A DNA stretch of 64,000 nucleotides from Syncephalastrum monosporum B8922 (GCA_000697355.1 JNEN01001227.1:1-64000), one strand, 5' to 3'; shown: positions 36,359-47,717, counted from the stretch's first letter. Notes: a model not told the origin generated them from the sequence alone. Translations and numbers: made by a program.

Positions 36359-38167
36359 CTATGCTGGTGAAGCAGGGTGGCGCTGCTCCTCTGTCAGCTT
36401 TTCTGAAGCGGCGCCATTATCCGCTGAAGAAGCGTCGAGCGCTGCATCGATACCGTCTGCGTGCACTGCGCCAGGTCTCATAAAATTGATGCGGAGAAGG
36501 TACCAAATCAGGATAGAGAGGAAGACCGATCCAAAGCCCATGCCCATGCTCGTGAGCTTGCCATTGCCTATCCATGCAATAATGGTAAGTTTTGTTCCTT
36601 TGCAGGCGATGTATAAACTTACGGAAGGCAGGCGAATCAGACACAACCCAAGCTGCCACGTTGATGAAATTCGGGGCCAGGTTACCGATAGCATTGATCA
36701 CCGCAACAGCAATGGCGCGACTGTTCCTGTCTTCTTGAAACACCTCGTTGGCATAGGTGAGAATCAGGACAGACATGGTGACGTTGATTGATACGGCATA
36801 GGTGCCAACAAAGAGCAGAGCCGGCGAGTTGTGGCCATTATTGACCACGCCCATAATCAGATACCAGACGCTCACCCATGTCTGGACGATGGCCAAGTGC
36901 CATGGCCGGTCGCCCGTCTTGTCTGAGCTCCAGGCCACGATGAAGGAGACGATGGCACTGAAGATGTAGCAGGGTGTGCTCATGTAGTTTGCAAAGGAGG
37001 AGGGGTAGCCCATGTCGCGCAAGATAATGGCAAAGTTGAGTGACATGTTATTTCCAATATAGATGCACGAGAAATCGATGATGAGGAGCCACAAGTAGGG
37101 CGAGAGCAGCACATTGACGAACCTGTACACAGGTATAAAAAGTTGAGTCCCATTCGTCCTCTTACATAGGCAAAACACTTACGTTTTCCAAGTGAATTTG
37201 GTGGACGTGAGCTTACGGCCCTGGTGCTGCATGCGCATAATAGCAACCTCGCGCTCTTCGTCGGTGAGCCAAGGTGTATTTTGAGGAAAGTTGGGGAGCA
37301 AAAAGTAGCCGGCGATACCCACGACGACGCCAATCAGACCCTCGATGATAAAGAGCCATTTCCAGCCGCGCATGCCACCATGGCCGTCCAAGTTTTGCGC
37401 GATCGCGCCCGCAATCAAACCACCAAAAGCTCCGGATATTTGGTTGCCCATACAAAAGCAGATGGATCGCTTGCCGCTTTCCTCGGTAGTATACCAGCTA
37501 CCGATCATGAAGAGCATGCCCGGGTAGTAAGCCTATGTGTAAACACTGATCAGTAAGCCATATGTTGACTTCTATCTCGGTGCGCACGTACTGCCTCAGC
37601 CATGCCGAGAAGGAAGCGGAGACCCCACAGCGCTTGCGAACTTGGCGTCAGAGACATGAAGCAAACGACACAGCCCCAGAGCACCACAATACTCGGCAAC
37701 ATCAGCCGCGGCTTCACTCGCGTAATAAGCATGTTCCCCGGTATTTGTAAGCTGCGTACGTATTTTGTGAGCGATTTCTTCGTTTGCTGCCCAATTTTCA
37801 CAGCTTCACTTACATGATGTAGCCAATGAAGAAAAAAGTGACTGCCCAGTTGTACACACTCGAATCAAGTTTGAGATCCTCTTCCATGCCGTTCGTAAAA
37901 GCATTCTCTAAAAGCATATTTCAGCTATCAGCTGCTAGGAGCCTATTGTTGCTTACGCATATTGTTTCTGTCCAGCAGGTTGGCAAAGTACGCGAGAAAA
38001 GACCACAGTAGCATGCGCGAATCCAGCTTGCGGACCAGACGCTTCTCGATTACAGGATCAATATGCTTCGTCTCAGTCGTCTGCGGTACAGCACTCTTGT
38101 CACTGTTTCGATCAGTGACATGCTCATCATGCGTCGTCACAGGTTTATCGTCCTTGCTATCTAACAT
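36359..38167 (-). CDS. MFS permease of the anion:cation symporter (Dal5/allantoate) family
   Basis: Six exons. A polar N-terminus leads to RLVRKLDSRMLLWSFLAYFA and LLDRNNMRNAFTNGMEEDL, the characteristic first helix and following loop. Twelve hydrophobic segments are expected; visible ones include VYNWAVTFFFIGYI, MLPSIVVLWGCVVCFMSLTP, LRFLLGMAEAAYYPGMLFMI, GWKWLFIIEGLIGVVVGIAG and VFLSILIWYLLRINFMRPG. The G-W-x-W-L-F-I-I-E-G motif is typical of Dal5-like transporters for allantoate, ureidosuccinate, nicotinate or small organic anions; the substrate is unknown. A TATATA box (38233-38240) sits about 70 bp upstream of the ATG at 38167. Confidence 0.93.
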
Positions 38168-40563
38168 AGTGAATCTGCGAAGAGAGGAAGCTCAAGAGGA
38201 AAGGAGAATCTGGGAACCAGCGGATTCAAGGATGCAGCCTATATATGGTAAATGCGGGGTAGCCCCACATTCACCGTGTGATGCTTTGTGCCTTTCCACG
38301 CACGTGCGCCTTCTGTCTCTGATAAACCTGTCAGAGACAAAGGTAGGCCCACTCGAGGCTGATCTAATGGTCACAGGTGACCACTGGAGTAAAAGGATGG
38401 TACACGACCGTTCTCACGGACAACATCATTTTTCGGATACATGTACTCTTGCCTATATTTGAACTGGAAGCTTTTGAGAGGGCACAACCTATTCGAAGTG
38501 GGTTCATCCCTGTGATTTAATGTGGACAGCAAGTAAATAACCAAACGCACATGCGTCTGACATGCCCATATATGCAGGCTATATAAAGAACATATGATCA
38601 GCGCGACCTTCAATCCCTCTTTTTTCTCCACTCTGCAGAGTCAATGCACGCTACTGTATACACAAGACCGTTCTTGAAAGTTATTTTTTGTCCACGGTCA
38701 CTGCAGGTCGTTCCATATTAGTCAGGACTAAACAGTCCTAGAGTCATGCAAGGCACCCCATTATCAACCTATGAGGACCAAGACAAATGAGACATTCAGC
38801 TTCAGCAGGATGATATATTATGGGTCTTGATATGGAACACAATACGGTTCTTTTCTTTCTTTGCGATCAGCGTGTGCAAACTCACACGATCCAAGGTATT
38901 GGACGTTGTGCATTCTTGCCGTTTAGAATGTCAGAAACGGGATATAACACTATGCTGTGCGACCCCATAATCCAATCGCTGAATTTTGCTATATATCCCT
39001 TTTCCTTATGCGAAACCAGCCATAATGTAAGAAATTCAATTTTGGTGGCACCGCGCCCACCCACCTTTATGCCTTTTGCGTTTCACACGGCCCGACCAAA
39101 ATCAAAGATCTGGTTCACACGGCACAACATAATGGATTGCCTCCGTCCGTCCTTCGTGAATTATTTCCAGAATCCCTCATGTGAGGTGAGTAACAGGAAA
39201 GACGATACTAAAAACAAAAGGAGAGTTAAGAATACACAGAAGGATGGTGTTCGTTTCGTATCATGGCGCATCGTATGTCTGCGGATATAGCAGCATTTTG
39301 CGAATGCCCTTCATTTCCCTTCAGACTCCTAGGCTGACCTGGTATTGTTTTGAAGGCAAACCGGTATCCGGGGTGATGGCCGACAATTGCTTGACGATCG
39401 TTCCTGCTGTATGAGTTGACGCATCCCATTTCCCTGCGTCCTGAGATATCGCCGGGCATCTTTAATTCTCATGGACCGTCAAGTGTCCATTTTAGTAAAA
39501 TAAGATGTTAACCTTGTTTTTTTTTCTCGCTCGGACGGCTTGGACCGAGGAAGCACAAAGCAAGCTGTCGTTCGATGAGGGTGGTATTCTCTTTGCTTGG
39601 CCTTTTTTCTTCTTTTTGTTGTGAACATTTATTCATAGTAGCAATACCAATGGATACATAGATATGGACGGACGATATTGAATTACATCTATGCACGATA
39701 TATTATATGACAAGATATCAGAGGTGTACGGTGGTGATAAGGTGATAGTATATGGGCCCGAACCTGTACCTGTGTACTCCTTGTGGCATCATAACAGATC
39801 TCATAATACGAGACCCAGACATATATTACCTAATCCGTCATATTATCAGTTACGTATACTTTATTTACTTGGGCACCTATATAATTCCTCAACATTTTAC
39901 AGAGGTATTTCGAACAAGCCTCACGAGCGACGACGGTATCGTTTCTCGTATAACTGGAGACATGAGAACATCACTTTTGCTGATCTGCTTTTCTTGACGT
40001 TCTGGTTTACGTGGCACGGGTGCTATTATTTACTAAGCATAAGCATGATAGTGTCAAAATAATTTCGTGTCGCTAACTACACTTCCTCAAGCTGTGATAC
40101 ATATACTCATAGCATGCACTTGGCTTAAGTGGCCTGTTGCCCAAACAAACCATCCACATTCGCCGTCTTGATGAGTGGAGTACAAAACAGCATATGTGAA
40201 ATAATGTATAAATAACATGCAACGTTTGCCTGTAAGGTATCAGACTCACTTACGTTAAAGAAAGGCTTTATGCTATTCGGTGATTGTTACGCGTGAAACT
40301 GAATATAATAGCGCAATTGAGGCCCGTTGAGACTATTCTGGATATTGCATAGAGATAAGCCGTTTCGCTTTCAGGACACGATACGTTCAGTGGCATGTGA
40401 AATGTGCACCGGGTATGATGTCAACGTACCATCAGGACGAATTATTTCATAAAGATTCTATCATAAAGGATCTGCATTATGACATCCTTACCGCCTACCA
40501 ATACCAGAGCTAGAGCAAAGCATTACGCATCTGTGTCTATGTTCTCTCATTCAGAATTAAAGA
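38168..40563. other. Gene-poor 2.4-kb region
   Basis: Apart from the MFS promoter at its left edge (TATATA at about 38233) I see no gene, repeat or RNA. Several open frames (38820-39290, 39691-40062) have random composition and no splice logic. Confidence 0.5.
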
Positions 40564-41176
40564 TCATGATTTTGCGGTTTTATTGCGCTGAGGCTTTTGT
40601 TTTTGAGGGTAAATTTGCTTCTGCATTTGAGCGAGACCTTTGCCAGCAACGATCTGAATGTGGATGGCAGAATTGTTACGTTTCTGCGTGGCAATTTCCT
40701 CGTCCTAAAGAGAACCAGTCTCAATCAGATGCTTTTACAGAATAGCACTATTAGGCCGTACCATATCTTCTGGCACCACGTCGTCAATTAGAGTGATGGT
40801 ATCCGTAGTAGGTCGTAAATCAACGTGACCGTGCACTTTTTCCTGGACGCGCTGAGCAATCGTAATCGCCCGCATCATGGACGCACCTAAACCATGAACG
40901 GTCATGTGTCTTTGACTATTGTATTGCAAGGCAAGGTGAGCAAACGAACGTTGTCGTCTTTTGTGACCAGTACTTTTCATAAATCATGAGCTGGCAAATG
41001 TGTTTGACGACGGCTTCGATTCTCGTTTTACTTGAGACGTAAATGTCATTCTTGCTTTTCGGCTTCTTGATCAGCCTGCGTTTATGTACTTTGCCTTCAA
41101 AAGGAGGTCAGTTTGGTTGCGACGGCTGAAGTGGCGTAAGAGCTCTACCGTCGAGGCGTATCCGTTTCTCCTCCAT
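40564..41176 (-). CDS. POP7: RNase P/MRP subunit POP7 (Rpp20, Alba-like)
   Basis: Four exons give about 140 residues. The N-terminus MEEKRIRLDGKVHKRRLIKK continues to PKSKNDIYVSSKTRIEAVVK. The Alba core follows: TVHGLGASMMRAITIAQRVQ, DLRPTTDTITLIDDVVPEDM and NNSAIHIQIVAG. The tail is basic. Human Rpp20 has the same order (NDIYV..., HGLG..AINRAI, TSTVELVDEL, RNNSAIHIRV). The protein pairs with Pop6/Rpp25 on RNase P and MRP RNA in the nucleus. The first intron (G|GTAGAG...TTTTGAAG) removes an in-frame TGA and is needed to connect the N-terminus. Other introns lie before QRHMTVHG and DEEIATQ. Confidence 0.88.
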
Positions 41177-42244
41177 TGTTTGTTTCTTTGACAAGCGAAA
41201 AACGTCGAGCATTCAAATTCGGCGCGGTCTTTTACCCTCACCCCCCCCTCTTCCCTGCCCACCAGAGTGCCAGAGTGCTAAGCACAGAAATACATATCTT
41301 TGCTAGTCTCTGCTGCCTCACTAAGCGAGTTATATTATGCTAGTGCTCATTTTAAGTAAGATTTTACAGGTTTGATAATGATCCTTCACAACAAAAGTCA
41401 TTGCAGATATTATACAAGCTCCTAGCCCGAAAGCAAAAAGGTTTTAAATTATCATGCATGATTTATATCTAAGCAACGGGTTCACCCACCCCAGATGTTT
41501 ACACAATATACATTCTTATTGCCAAACTCCTGAGAGCCTTGCATGTTGTAAAATGATTTTCCATTGCTACCAATACGCCAATGAAGCCCAGAATGGAAAG
41601 AAAACGCTTGCCCACGACATGTTTCTCTAACCGTGCGTAAAAGTTAGATTCACCATATGCGTACACCAGAAATGAATAAGACTACGAGCGTATTGTCTAC
41701 ATAATGATGATAATCGTGCTGTATTCGATCCACGGATGACGCGGCAATTCTCTTTCGGCAATGCACTCTTCGATAATGTGTATTATAGTGTGTCACCTAG
41801 GCATTGCTCAGCTGCAATACATACGACACGTACGTATGACTACCATATATGCAGACAGGGTGTTCTCATTACCTTAGTTAACTGCCGATGATGTCTCGGG
41901 ATAGTGTATCTGCATGTCAATAGTGTATCCTATATACAGGAGTGGTGCCGTGTATGTTTGTGGGTGACCGTGAATAAAGGAGTAAGGATATATCGTAGTT
42001 AAATTGGGGAAGAAAAAAGTAAGGAGGGAGCATCAGAAAGAAAAGCTATCAGGGACATCACCCTGAGGAAAATACTTTTTTGGGAGATTGCCTATGATGA
42101 CGTTCTGACTTTTTTTTTTGGCGGAAGGTTCGCGCGTAGAATGATGCGTTTACAGAAAATGATGCGCATATTTAACCTCGTTTCGCAGAAAATGCCAGGA
42201 TCTATCCATTTCTTCCCAAAACGACCCACTCTCCAAGTCAAAAT
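41177..42244. other. Intergenic region
   Basis: Divergent spacer between POP7 and the small coiled-coil gene. No gene or repeat recognised; the part near 42000-42240 likely holds the promoter of the plus-strand gene. Confidence 0.45.
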
Positions 42245-42448
42245 ATGAACGCCCACGAGGAAACTGCTTCTGCCAATGGCTCCCTCCACCGTGACCCTTC
42301 TGTCAACACTCTCCACAACCGGGAGCAACAGCTCAAGGATGAAATTGCTCGCCTGCGACGCGAAGAACAAGAACTGCGCGAAAAGGACCTCTGGATCAAG
42401 CAGAATATTGTCGCTGTCAGAGAAAAGATGATGGACAAGCGACACTAA
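42245..42448 (+). CDS. Small coiled-coil protein, function unknown
   Basis: A single short exon, 67 residues. After a polar N-terminus (MNAHEETASANGSLHRDPSV) comes a heptad-like charged helix, REQQLKDEIARLRREEQELR continuing to EKDLWIKQNIVAVREKMMDK. Leucine/isoleucine spacing suggests a short coiled coil that would need a partner. The codon use and clean ATG/TAA make it likely real, but I recognise no family. It is convergent with the kinase gene. Confidence 0.6.
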   Translation: MNAHEETASANGSLHRDPSVNTLHNREQQLKDEIARLRREEQELREKDLWIKQNIVAVREKMMDKRH

Positions 42449-42941
42449 TCGGTTCCATGAGCAAGTCATTCTCATCACCACCGTCCTCCATCCTGATTCT
42501 ATTTTCTTTTTTACTGCTGTATACCCTGAACGCCCTCTTCCCCCCCCCCTCGGTCTCGTCAGTCGCCTTCATCTTGTCCACATCAACATAAATCCTCACA
42601 AACTCTACTATAAATGACTTTACATACGATTTACGGTCATGTTCGTCGCTTGTTGACGGCACGTCGATTTCATTTTTTCAACTTTTTTCCTTAATTTAGT
42701 GTCATAATGACGCGTGCGTATAGCAACAGCGCACGTGGGCTTTTCTTTTGGGGGGGGGGAAGGCGCATTATGTATGTGCCCACATATTTGTCCCTTTATC
42801 TTTGGAAACTCGGCGTAAATACTTTGGCGATCACTGTCCATACAGAGAAAACGAACATAATATCGCAATTATATCTGTACCGGCACCTATAGTCGTAAAT
42901 AAAGAGAGAAAGAGAAAAGAATATATATGTATAAGTACTAT

Positions 42942-45139
42942 TTACAAGCCGTCAGTTTTACGGGAGAAAGTGGACAGAATTGAAGCGACACCAGGTTGGA
43001 CCCGCTTGTTGGCAAATGTGTTCTGCTTTTGCTTGGGATATGTGTTGAGAAGCGGGTCCAAAGTTGCCATGACTTGGCTGGCGCATTCCAAAAATTCCAT
43101 GTCACGCCGGCATTGCTCGTTGTCCAGGAGCTGAGCAAACGCATCCAGTTTCCGCCGCATGCCATCCACCTGAGATACCATCTGTTGTCTTGCCTCCCGC
43201 TGCCGTTTGAGTCGTTCCTGGAATGTTTCCTGTGCTTGTAGTCGCCCGGGTGACGCTGCAGATGCAGGTACTTGTGGCGATCCTTTCGAAGGCGAAGGTG
43301 GTGTCTGTGGGACTGCACACGACAAGGACGAGGAGGACGAGGCTGTAGATGCGGAGGAAGAGGATGAAGGGGTGCGGGACAGGGCGAGACGGGGACCCAG
43401 TCGTTGGGCATGTAAGTCAGGGCGGCTGCTGAACGTCTGTGGATATGAAGGCGGCGCACGCTCTTTGATAGACGGTGATTGCTGTCCCTGCTGCAGTTCG
43501 GCCCTTGACTCGTGTTCGACGGTCTCTAGTTGCTCTTTTTGGGTACTGCTCTTTTGGCAAGAATCATAATAGTAGCCGACGAACGGCAAGTGCCTCCAAA
43601 GTTCACGCTGGACGGGCTGGGTTGCATCGCAGGGAGGAAATTGCAGCTCGCTCTCTGACTGCGTGATCGAAAAGTGTGATGTGTCCTCCGCCGAGGCCAG
43701 CATAGGCCGAAAAGGTGGGGTTGCTTTCAGGGGGCGCTTGAGATTCTTATGGTACCCTATGTCTGTATTGACTTACACTGTCGCAGTCCAGTCCAGTCAA
43801 CGCCTCGAAAAAAAGGATGTGCCTGGATTTCCTGAACACCCTGCTTTCCCAGTCGGACTTCCCGTTTAGCCAAAAGCCTAATAAAAAGTCAGATTGTTTA
43901 ATCCACATGAAGCAGAACGATATGACGTCTTTCCAGACTATGCTATCTCACCTGCGGATCAAGTCCTTGCAATCGGGCGACATCGGAAGCGCATTGTTAA
44001 ATTGGAGCTTGGTCTATACTGTATCAGGCAACCTGTCGCATCAAGGGAAACTTTTATGTGGGCTTGCCTCGTGAAACAAAATGTTGAGATAGGTCTCAGA
44101 TTCACTCTTGTCGCTGTAGAAAGGAGGCACTTCTTGGAGCATCTCATACAAGACGATGCCGACCGACCACCAGTCAACCTCGATTCCATATGTCATCTGC
44201 CCCTCCTGGGCCTGCAGAACCTCGGGCGAGACGTAGTCGCAGGTCCCTACAGCTACCGCAGGCGGCGTCTACCAAGGCAAAGAAAAATTTTTTAAGCTCA
44301 TCCGGAGAACTTGACGTGTACATGGATGCTTTTTTTTCGGTTTTTTTTTTTTTATTATTTTTTTTACCTTGGTGCATTGATCAATGCGAATGGCTGACCC
44401 AAAGTCCGCTAGCTTGATATGGCCAGTCGCGTCAATGAGAATGTTTTGTGGTTTGATGTCGCGGTGCACGTAACCCAATTGATGCAGGCTATCGACAGCC
44501 AGAATTATCTCTGCAATGTAGAAACGGGCCTCGTCCTCAGTGAGGATAAGGTTCTCTTTGCGGTCGAGTACGCTGTAGAGGTCGCCACCGCTCGCGTACT
44601 CCATGACCAGGTAGAGATGGTCTTCATCTTGAAAGGAACAGTGCAGACGAGGCATCCAGTCGTGGTTGGCATCAGGGTGGCCGAGGATGAGACGCTCTTC
44701 CATGGAAAAAGACCGCTGTGATCTAGTGTGTCATTCAGGGTCCCCATATAATGTGAAGATGCTTCAACTTACCTCTTGCTCGTGTAACAGGTGGTTTTTA
44801 TTGAGGATTTTCATGGCATAAACGCCGCTGTCGGCTTTACTCTGCACGACAGAGACCGAGGCAAATTGACCCTTCGCAAGCGGCTTAATGACCTCAAAAT
44901 CACTTTTAGTGACGCGCTGCGCGTGTCGTCGATCATAAAGGGACATGTCTTTCTATGATTCAGTATACATCAAGGAAACCACTTTCATTTGATTTACATT
45001 GCTGAAGGAACGTGGTTGCGATGGGGTCTTGCTGCTGACGACAGTCTTGGAGGACCGCAGCAAGACAGTCGAGCAATGCGTCGTCGTCTTCGGAGCTGGT
45101 GTTGGCGGGCGGAGTCGTGGTAGTTGAAGTTGCGATCAT
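42942..45139 (-). CDS. AGC protein kinase of DMPK/MRCK/citron type
   Basis: Seven exons. A short N-terminal region ([37 protein letters not shown]) precedes the kinase domain: [28 protein letters not shown] (ATP Lys), [13 protein letters not shown] (catalytic loop), [66 protein letters not shown] and [14 protein letters not shown], with an AGC tail ([18 protein letters not shown]). This matches DMPK/MRCK/citron kinases, which phosphorylate myosin light chain regulators under Rho-type GTPases. The C-terminus is Ser/Pro-rich, ending in one short predicted coiled coil ([20 protein letters not shown]). The long coiled coil, C1, PH and CNH modules of animal MRCK are absent. One intron (44014-44067) is GC-AG. 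Confidence 0.88.
44014..44067 (-). other. GC-AG intron in the DMPK/MRCK-like kinase
   Basis: A 54-nt intron with donor CGAG|GCAAGC and acceptor GTATAG|ACC. Splicing here yields [20 protein letters not shown] leading into CKDLIRR, matching the kinase family around subdomain X. No GT donor keeps the frame at this place. Confidence 0.75.
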
Positions 45140-45611
45140 CGAAGCCGAAAACTAGGAAGAGAAACAGAAAACGAAAAAGAAGAGACGGAAGGTATAAAGT
45201 GCAGCAGTGTCGAATAGTAGTAATAATGATGATGATGGAAGGAATTGTAATAATAATAATGGCAATAGTAAGAAAGAGAAGGAAAAACACACAGAGAGAG
45301 ACGCGAGAGAATGTGTTTTATGTAGCCAAAACATTCTCCTAGTTTGGGAAGTAAGGCGTAAATGTCCCCGATGCAAGGAATTTGGGAATTTGAACGTATC
45401 AAGCAGAGTGTGTAACCAATCAGGTGACAGGCGGTCCTTCAAATTTGGGGTGATGAGCGTGTCCCAATTGTATACACTTGAAGGCACACACGCACACTTG
45501 GCCACCTATCACAACTTCTTTTTCTTTCTTTCTCTTGTGTGCTCTTGCTGCGCCTCTTTCTATTCCTCTATTTCAAACACCTTCTTCTGCTACTAAGAAC
45601 TCATTGTTGCG
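45140..45611. promoter_or_regulatory. Bidirectional spacer between two kinase genes
   Basis: About 470 bp separates the AGC kinase start (minus) from the PHO85 start (plus). It includes a run of short TAA/GAT trinucleotide repeats (45217-45263) near the minus-strand gene and a pyrimidine-rich leader before PHO85. Confidence 0.5.
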
Positions 45612-46526
45612 ATGGCAGCTGCGGCAACACCCGACCAACGATACGTGCGGTTAGAGAAACTAGGCGAAGGAACCTATGCGACCGTGTACAAGGGCAAGAG
45701 CCGGCTAAGCGGTGAGCTCGTAGCCCTGAAGGAGATACACCTCGATGCCGAAGAAGGCGCGCCCTCCACTGCGATTCGCGAGATATCGTTAATGAAAGAG
45801 CTGCGACACCAGAACATTGTGCGCCTGATTGATGTGATTCACACCGATGCCAAGCTCATCTTGATATTCGAGTACATGGATCAAGACCTGAAGAAGTTCA
45901 TGGATGCCACCGCCCGTGCTGGCCATTGCGCACTCGAGACGACCACCATCAAATCGTTCATGTACCAGCTCCTCAAGGGCATCGCCTATTGCCATGAGAA
46001 CCGCGTACTCCATCGCGACCTGAAACCACAGAACCTCCTCATTAATAAGCGGGGCGAGCTCAAGCTCGGCGACTTTGGTCTGGCGCGTGCATTTGGCATC
46101 CCTGTCAACACCTTTTCAAACGAAGTTGTCACGCTGTGGTACCGTGCGCCGGACGTGCTGCTCGGCTCGCGGATGTACTCGACCTCGATCGATATCTGGT
46201 CCGCAGGTTGCATTATGGCCGAAATGTATACCGGCCGCCCTCTTTTCCCTGGCACCACCAACGAGGACCAGCTGCAGAAGATCTTTCGCATGATGGGCAC
46301 CCCGACCGAACAGACCTGGCCAGGCGTCTCTCAGCTGCCCGAGTACAAGCCCACTTCGGGCATCTACCCGCCTCAGCATATCAATCAGATCTTGCCCACC
46401 ATCGATGCCGTTGGCCGCGACCTCCTCTCGCGCATGCTCCAGTATCAGCCCCAATTACGTATCTCAGCCAAGGAGGCCATGAGCCATCCTTACTTTAACG
46501 ACGTCAGATACATGCAATTCGATTAG
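45612..46526 (+). CDS. PHO85: Cyclin-dependent kinase PHO85
   Basis: A single uninterrupted exon of 304 residues. Kinase landmarks are [40 protein letters not shown] (PSTAIRE-type cyclin-binding helix), [60 protein letters not shown] and HPYF at the end. The [18 protein letters not shown] segment is typical of Pho85/CDK5 rather than Cdc28. Pho85 with different cyclins governs phosphate and glycogen metabolism, stress responses and cell cycle. Lack of introns contrasts with its neighbours. Confidence 0.96.
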   Translation: MAAAATPDQRYVRLEKLGEGTYATVYKGKSRLSGELVALKEIHLDAEEGAPSTAIREISLMKELRHQNIVRLIDVIHTDAKLILIFEYMDQDLKKFMDATARAGHCALETTTIKSFMYQLLKGIAYCHENRVLHRDLKPQNLLINKRGELKLGDFGLARAFGIPVNTFSNEVVTLWYRAPDVLLGSRMYSTSIDIWSAGCIMAEMYTGRPLFPGTTNEDQLQKIFRMMGTPTEQTWPGVSQLPEYKPTSGIYPPQHINQILPTIDAVGRDLLSRMLQYQPQLRISAKEAMSHPYFNDVRYMQFD

Positions 46527-46993
46527 AGAACATCTTGAAACATATACTTGCTTTTCTTCTTCCTTTACTTTTTCTCTTCTTTTCCCTCTCCTATCTAGCG
46601 GCGATTTGTCACAAAAACATACTCACACTCTTTGTCTCTTCCTCACCTAGCATAGTTTTAACCATCCTTTTGTCTTCCTTTCTGCTATCACTCGCCGTAT
46701 TATCTTATCCCTTTTTTTCTTTTCTTCCTTTTCTCTCTCACCATTAAGAAAGCCAACGTGGCACTTTTGCATGTATTTCCACTTCTAGATTTGTCATTGT
46801 GTTTTGTCAATTATCAGCATGACCCTTTTTGTAGAGAGTCCATCTGTCTCCCATACGCGCGCAAAAGGCACATACACTAAGGTAGAGTCGTGTTAGAGAA
46901 TAGGTAAAGCTAAGGTTTAATGGTAAAAAGCACTATGAACAGAGGAATAGACAAAAAGAAAAAAAAACAAATGAACTAAAATGCATAATCGAA
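46527..46993. other. Convergent 3' region of PHO85 and HAC1
   Basis: Pyrimidine-rich 3' untranslated sequence of PHO85 up to about 46750, followed by an A/T-rich stretch that should hold the HAC1 polyadenylation region. No gene. Confidence 0.5.
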
Positions 46994-47716
46994 TCATGCC
47001 AGGTCTTTCTGCAGGGCGTCCCAGTCGACAAATAGCTCGCCGAGTTGTTGGTCGGTAGATGTCGCGGGAGAGAGAGAACCGGCAGATGATGAGAGTGGGG
47101 AAGCCATGGGCGAGGGAAGGAACAGGAGTTGATCTTGGACGTTGACAGCCTCCGCTGCAGGGACAGGATTCTTGCAATATCCAACCACAGAAAGCGATAC
47201 ATAGACGAGCGAGAGAAAGAATGTGGAGTCCTTTGAATTTCCATTGGGTGGTGACGGTGACATAGTTGACGAGTTCAGTGGGGTTGCTCAGTTTCTCTCG
47301 GGTCTTTTTTCTTGCTTGCTTGCGTGTTGCTTTCATGGCCAGATGATCACGGATATCCTCTTCGCGATCCGTGCTGAATCGCAAAAGCCATCGGTGCCAA
47401 AGGTCAAATTGCTGTCTTTGCTTCCCAAAAGGGCGGCCAGCTGTGCTTGCATAAAAGCGTTTTGGGCCTCCAGCCACTGCATCCGTTCATGGATAGCTTT
47501 GTTTTCTTGTGCGAGCTGCTTATTGGACTCCTCCAGGTCAGCAACGTAGCGTCGCTTCTTGTCTCTGGATTCTTGCGCAGCTGCACGATTCCTCAAAATG
47601 CGGGCCTTTGCTTTTTGGTCCTTATCACATAGAGAAACTTGCGACTTGCGAACCCGATTGTTGCTGTTATTGCTGTTGCTGCTGCTGTTGTGTTTGCTGC
47701 TGCTGTTGTATGTCAT
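46994..47716 (-). CDS. HAC1: HAC1/XBP1-type bZIP factor of the unfolded protein response, with an Ire1-type intron
   Basis: Exon 1 (47374-47716) codes 114 residues plus one base: an Asn/Ser-rich start, basic region KARILRNRAAAQESRDKKRR and zipper RYVADLEESNKQLAQENKAI. Without splicing, translation runs to a TGA at 47335-47333, giving 127 residues. Exon 2 (46994-47157) codes AEAVNVQDQLLFLPSPMASP through LGELFVDWDALQKDLA, an activation-domain-like tail. No usable GT donor lies after the zipper except a poor GTGATC. Cutting at TTCAG|CACGG and CCCTG|CAGCGG, both at phase 1 in stem-loops like those cut by Ire1, removes 216 nt and joins the frames, giving 168 residues. The yeast counterpart activates ER-stress genes. 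Assignment rests on the bZIP sequence plus this RNA architecture. Confidence 0.88.
47151..47163 (-). promoter_or_regulatory. 3' splice-site stem-loop for Ire1
   Basis: On the transcript the loop is CTGCAGC, identical to the 3' loop of XBP1 as I know it, flanked by a short TCC/GGA stem; pairing beyond that is imperfect. The predicted cut is CTG|CAG, between 47158 and 47157. Confidence 0.7.
47158..47373 (-). other. Predicted non-spliceosomal (Ire1-type) HAC1 intron, 216 nt
   Basis: It begins CACGG and ends CCCTG, so it lacks GT-AG ends. Its removal joins TCA-G to CA-GCG in frame, creating SAAEAV. Retention brings in a stop after 13 codons. The length is close to the 252-nt HAC1 intron of budding yeast and unlike the 20-26 nt introns of hacA and XBP1. 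It contains the 19-nt segment complementary to the 5' leader. Known biology: Ire1 cuts both sites and tRNA ligase joins the exons. Confidence 0.8.
47237..47255 (-). promoter_or_regulatory. HAC1 intron arm complementary to the 5' leader
   Basis: The transcript reads GTCACCACCCAATGGAAAT, starting 118 nt into the 216-nt intron. It pairs perfectly over 19 nt with the leader arm at 47718-47736. Because it lies inside the removed segment, splicing would free the leader. Confidence 0.9.
47364..47382 (-). promoter_or_regulatory. 5' splice-site stem-loop for Ire1
   Basis: On the transcript, GCGATT and GATCGC pair around a 7-nt loop CAGCACG (cut after the G at loop position 3). The stem can extend to about 10 pairs with G-U wobbles (TTTTGCGATT with GATCGCGAAG). 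The geometry, a 6-bp stem plus 7-nt loop, equals that of XBP1. The loop departs from C-N-G|C-N-G by C instead of G at position 6. Confidence 0.72.
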
Positions 47717-47717
47717 A

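Noticed and set aside
47158..47350. Ordinary GT-AG intron in HAC1 using GTGATC as donor
   Set aside because: The donor is weak, the join does not explain the stem-loops, and the leader-intron complement fits the Ire1 model far better.
46917..47477. Alternative minus-strand reading frames through the HAC1 intron
   Set aside because: Their composition is Arg/Lys- or Ser-rich without pattern; they are shadows over the intron and exon 2.
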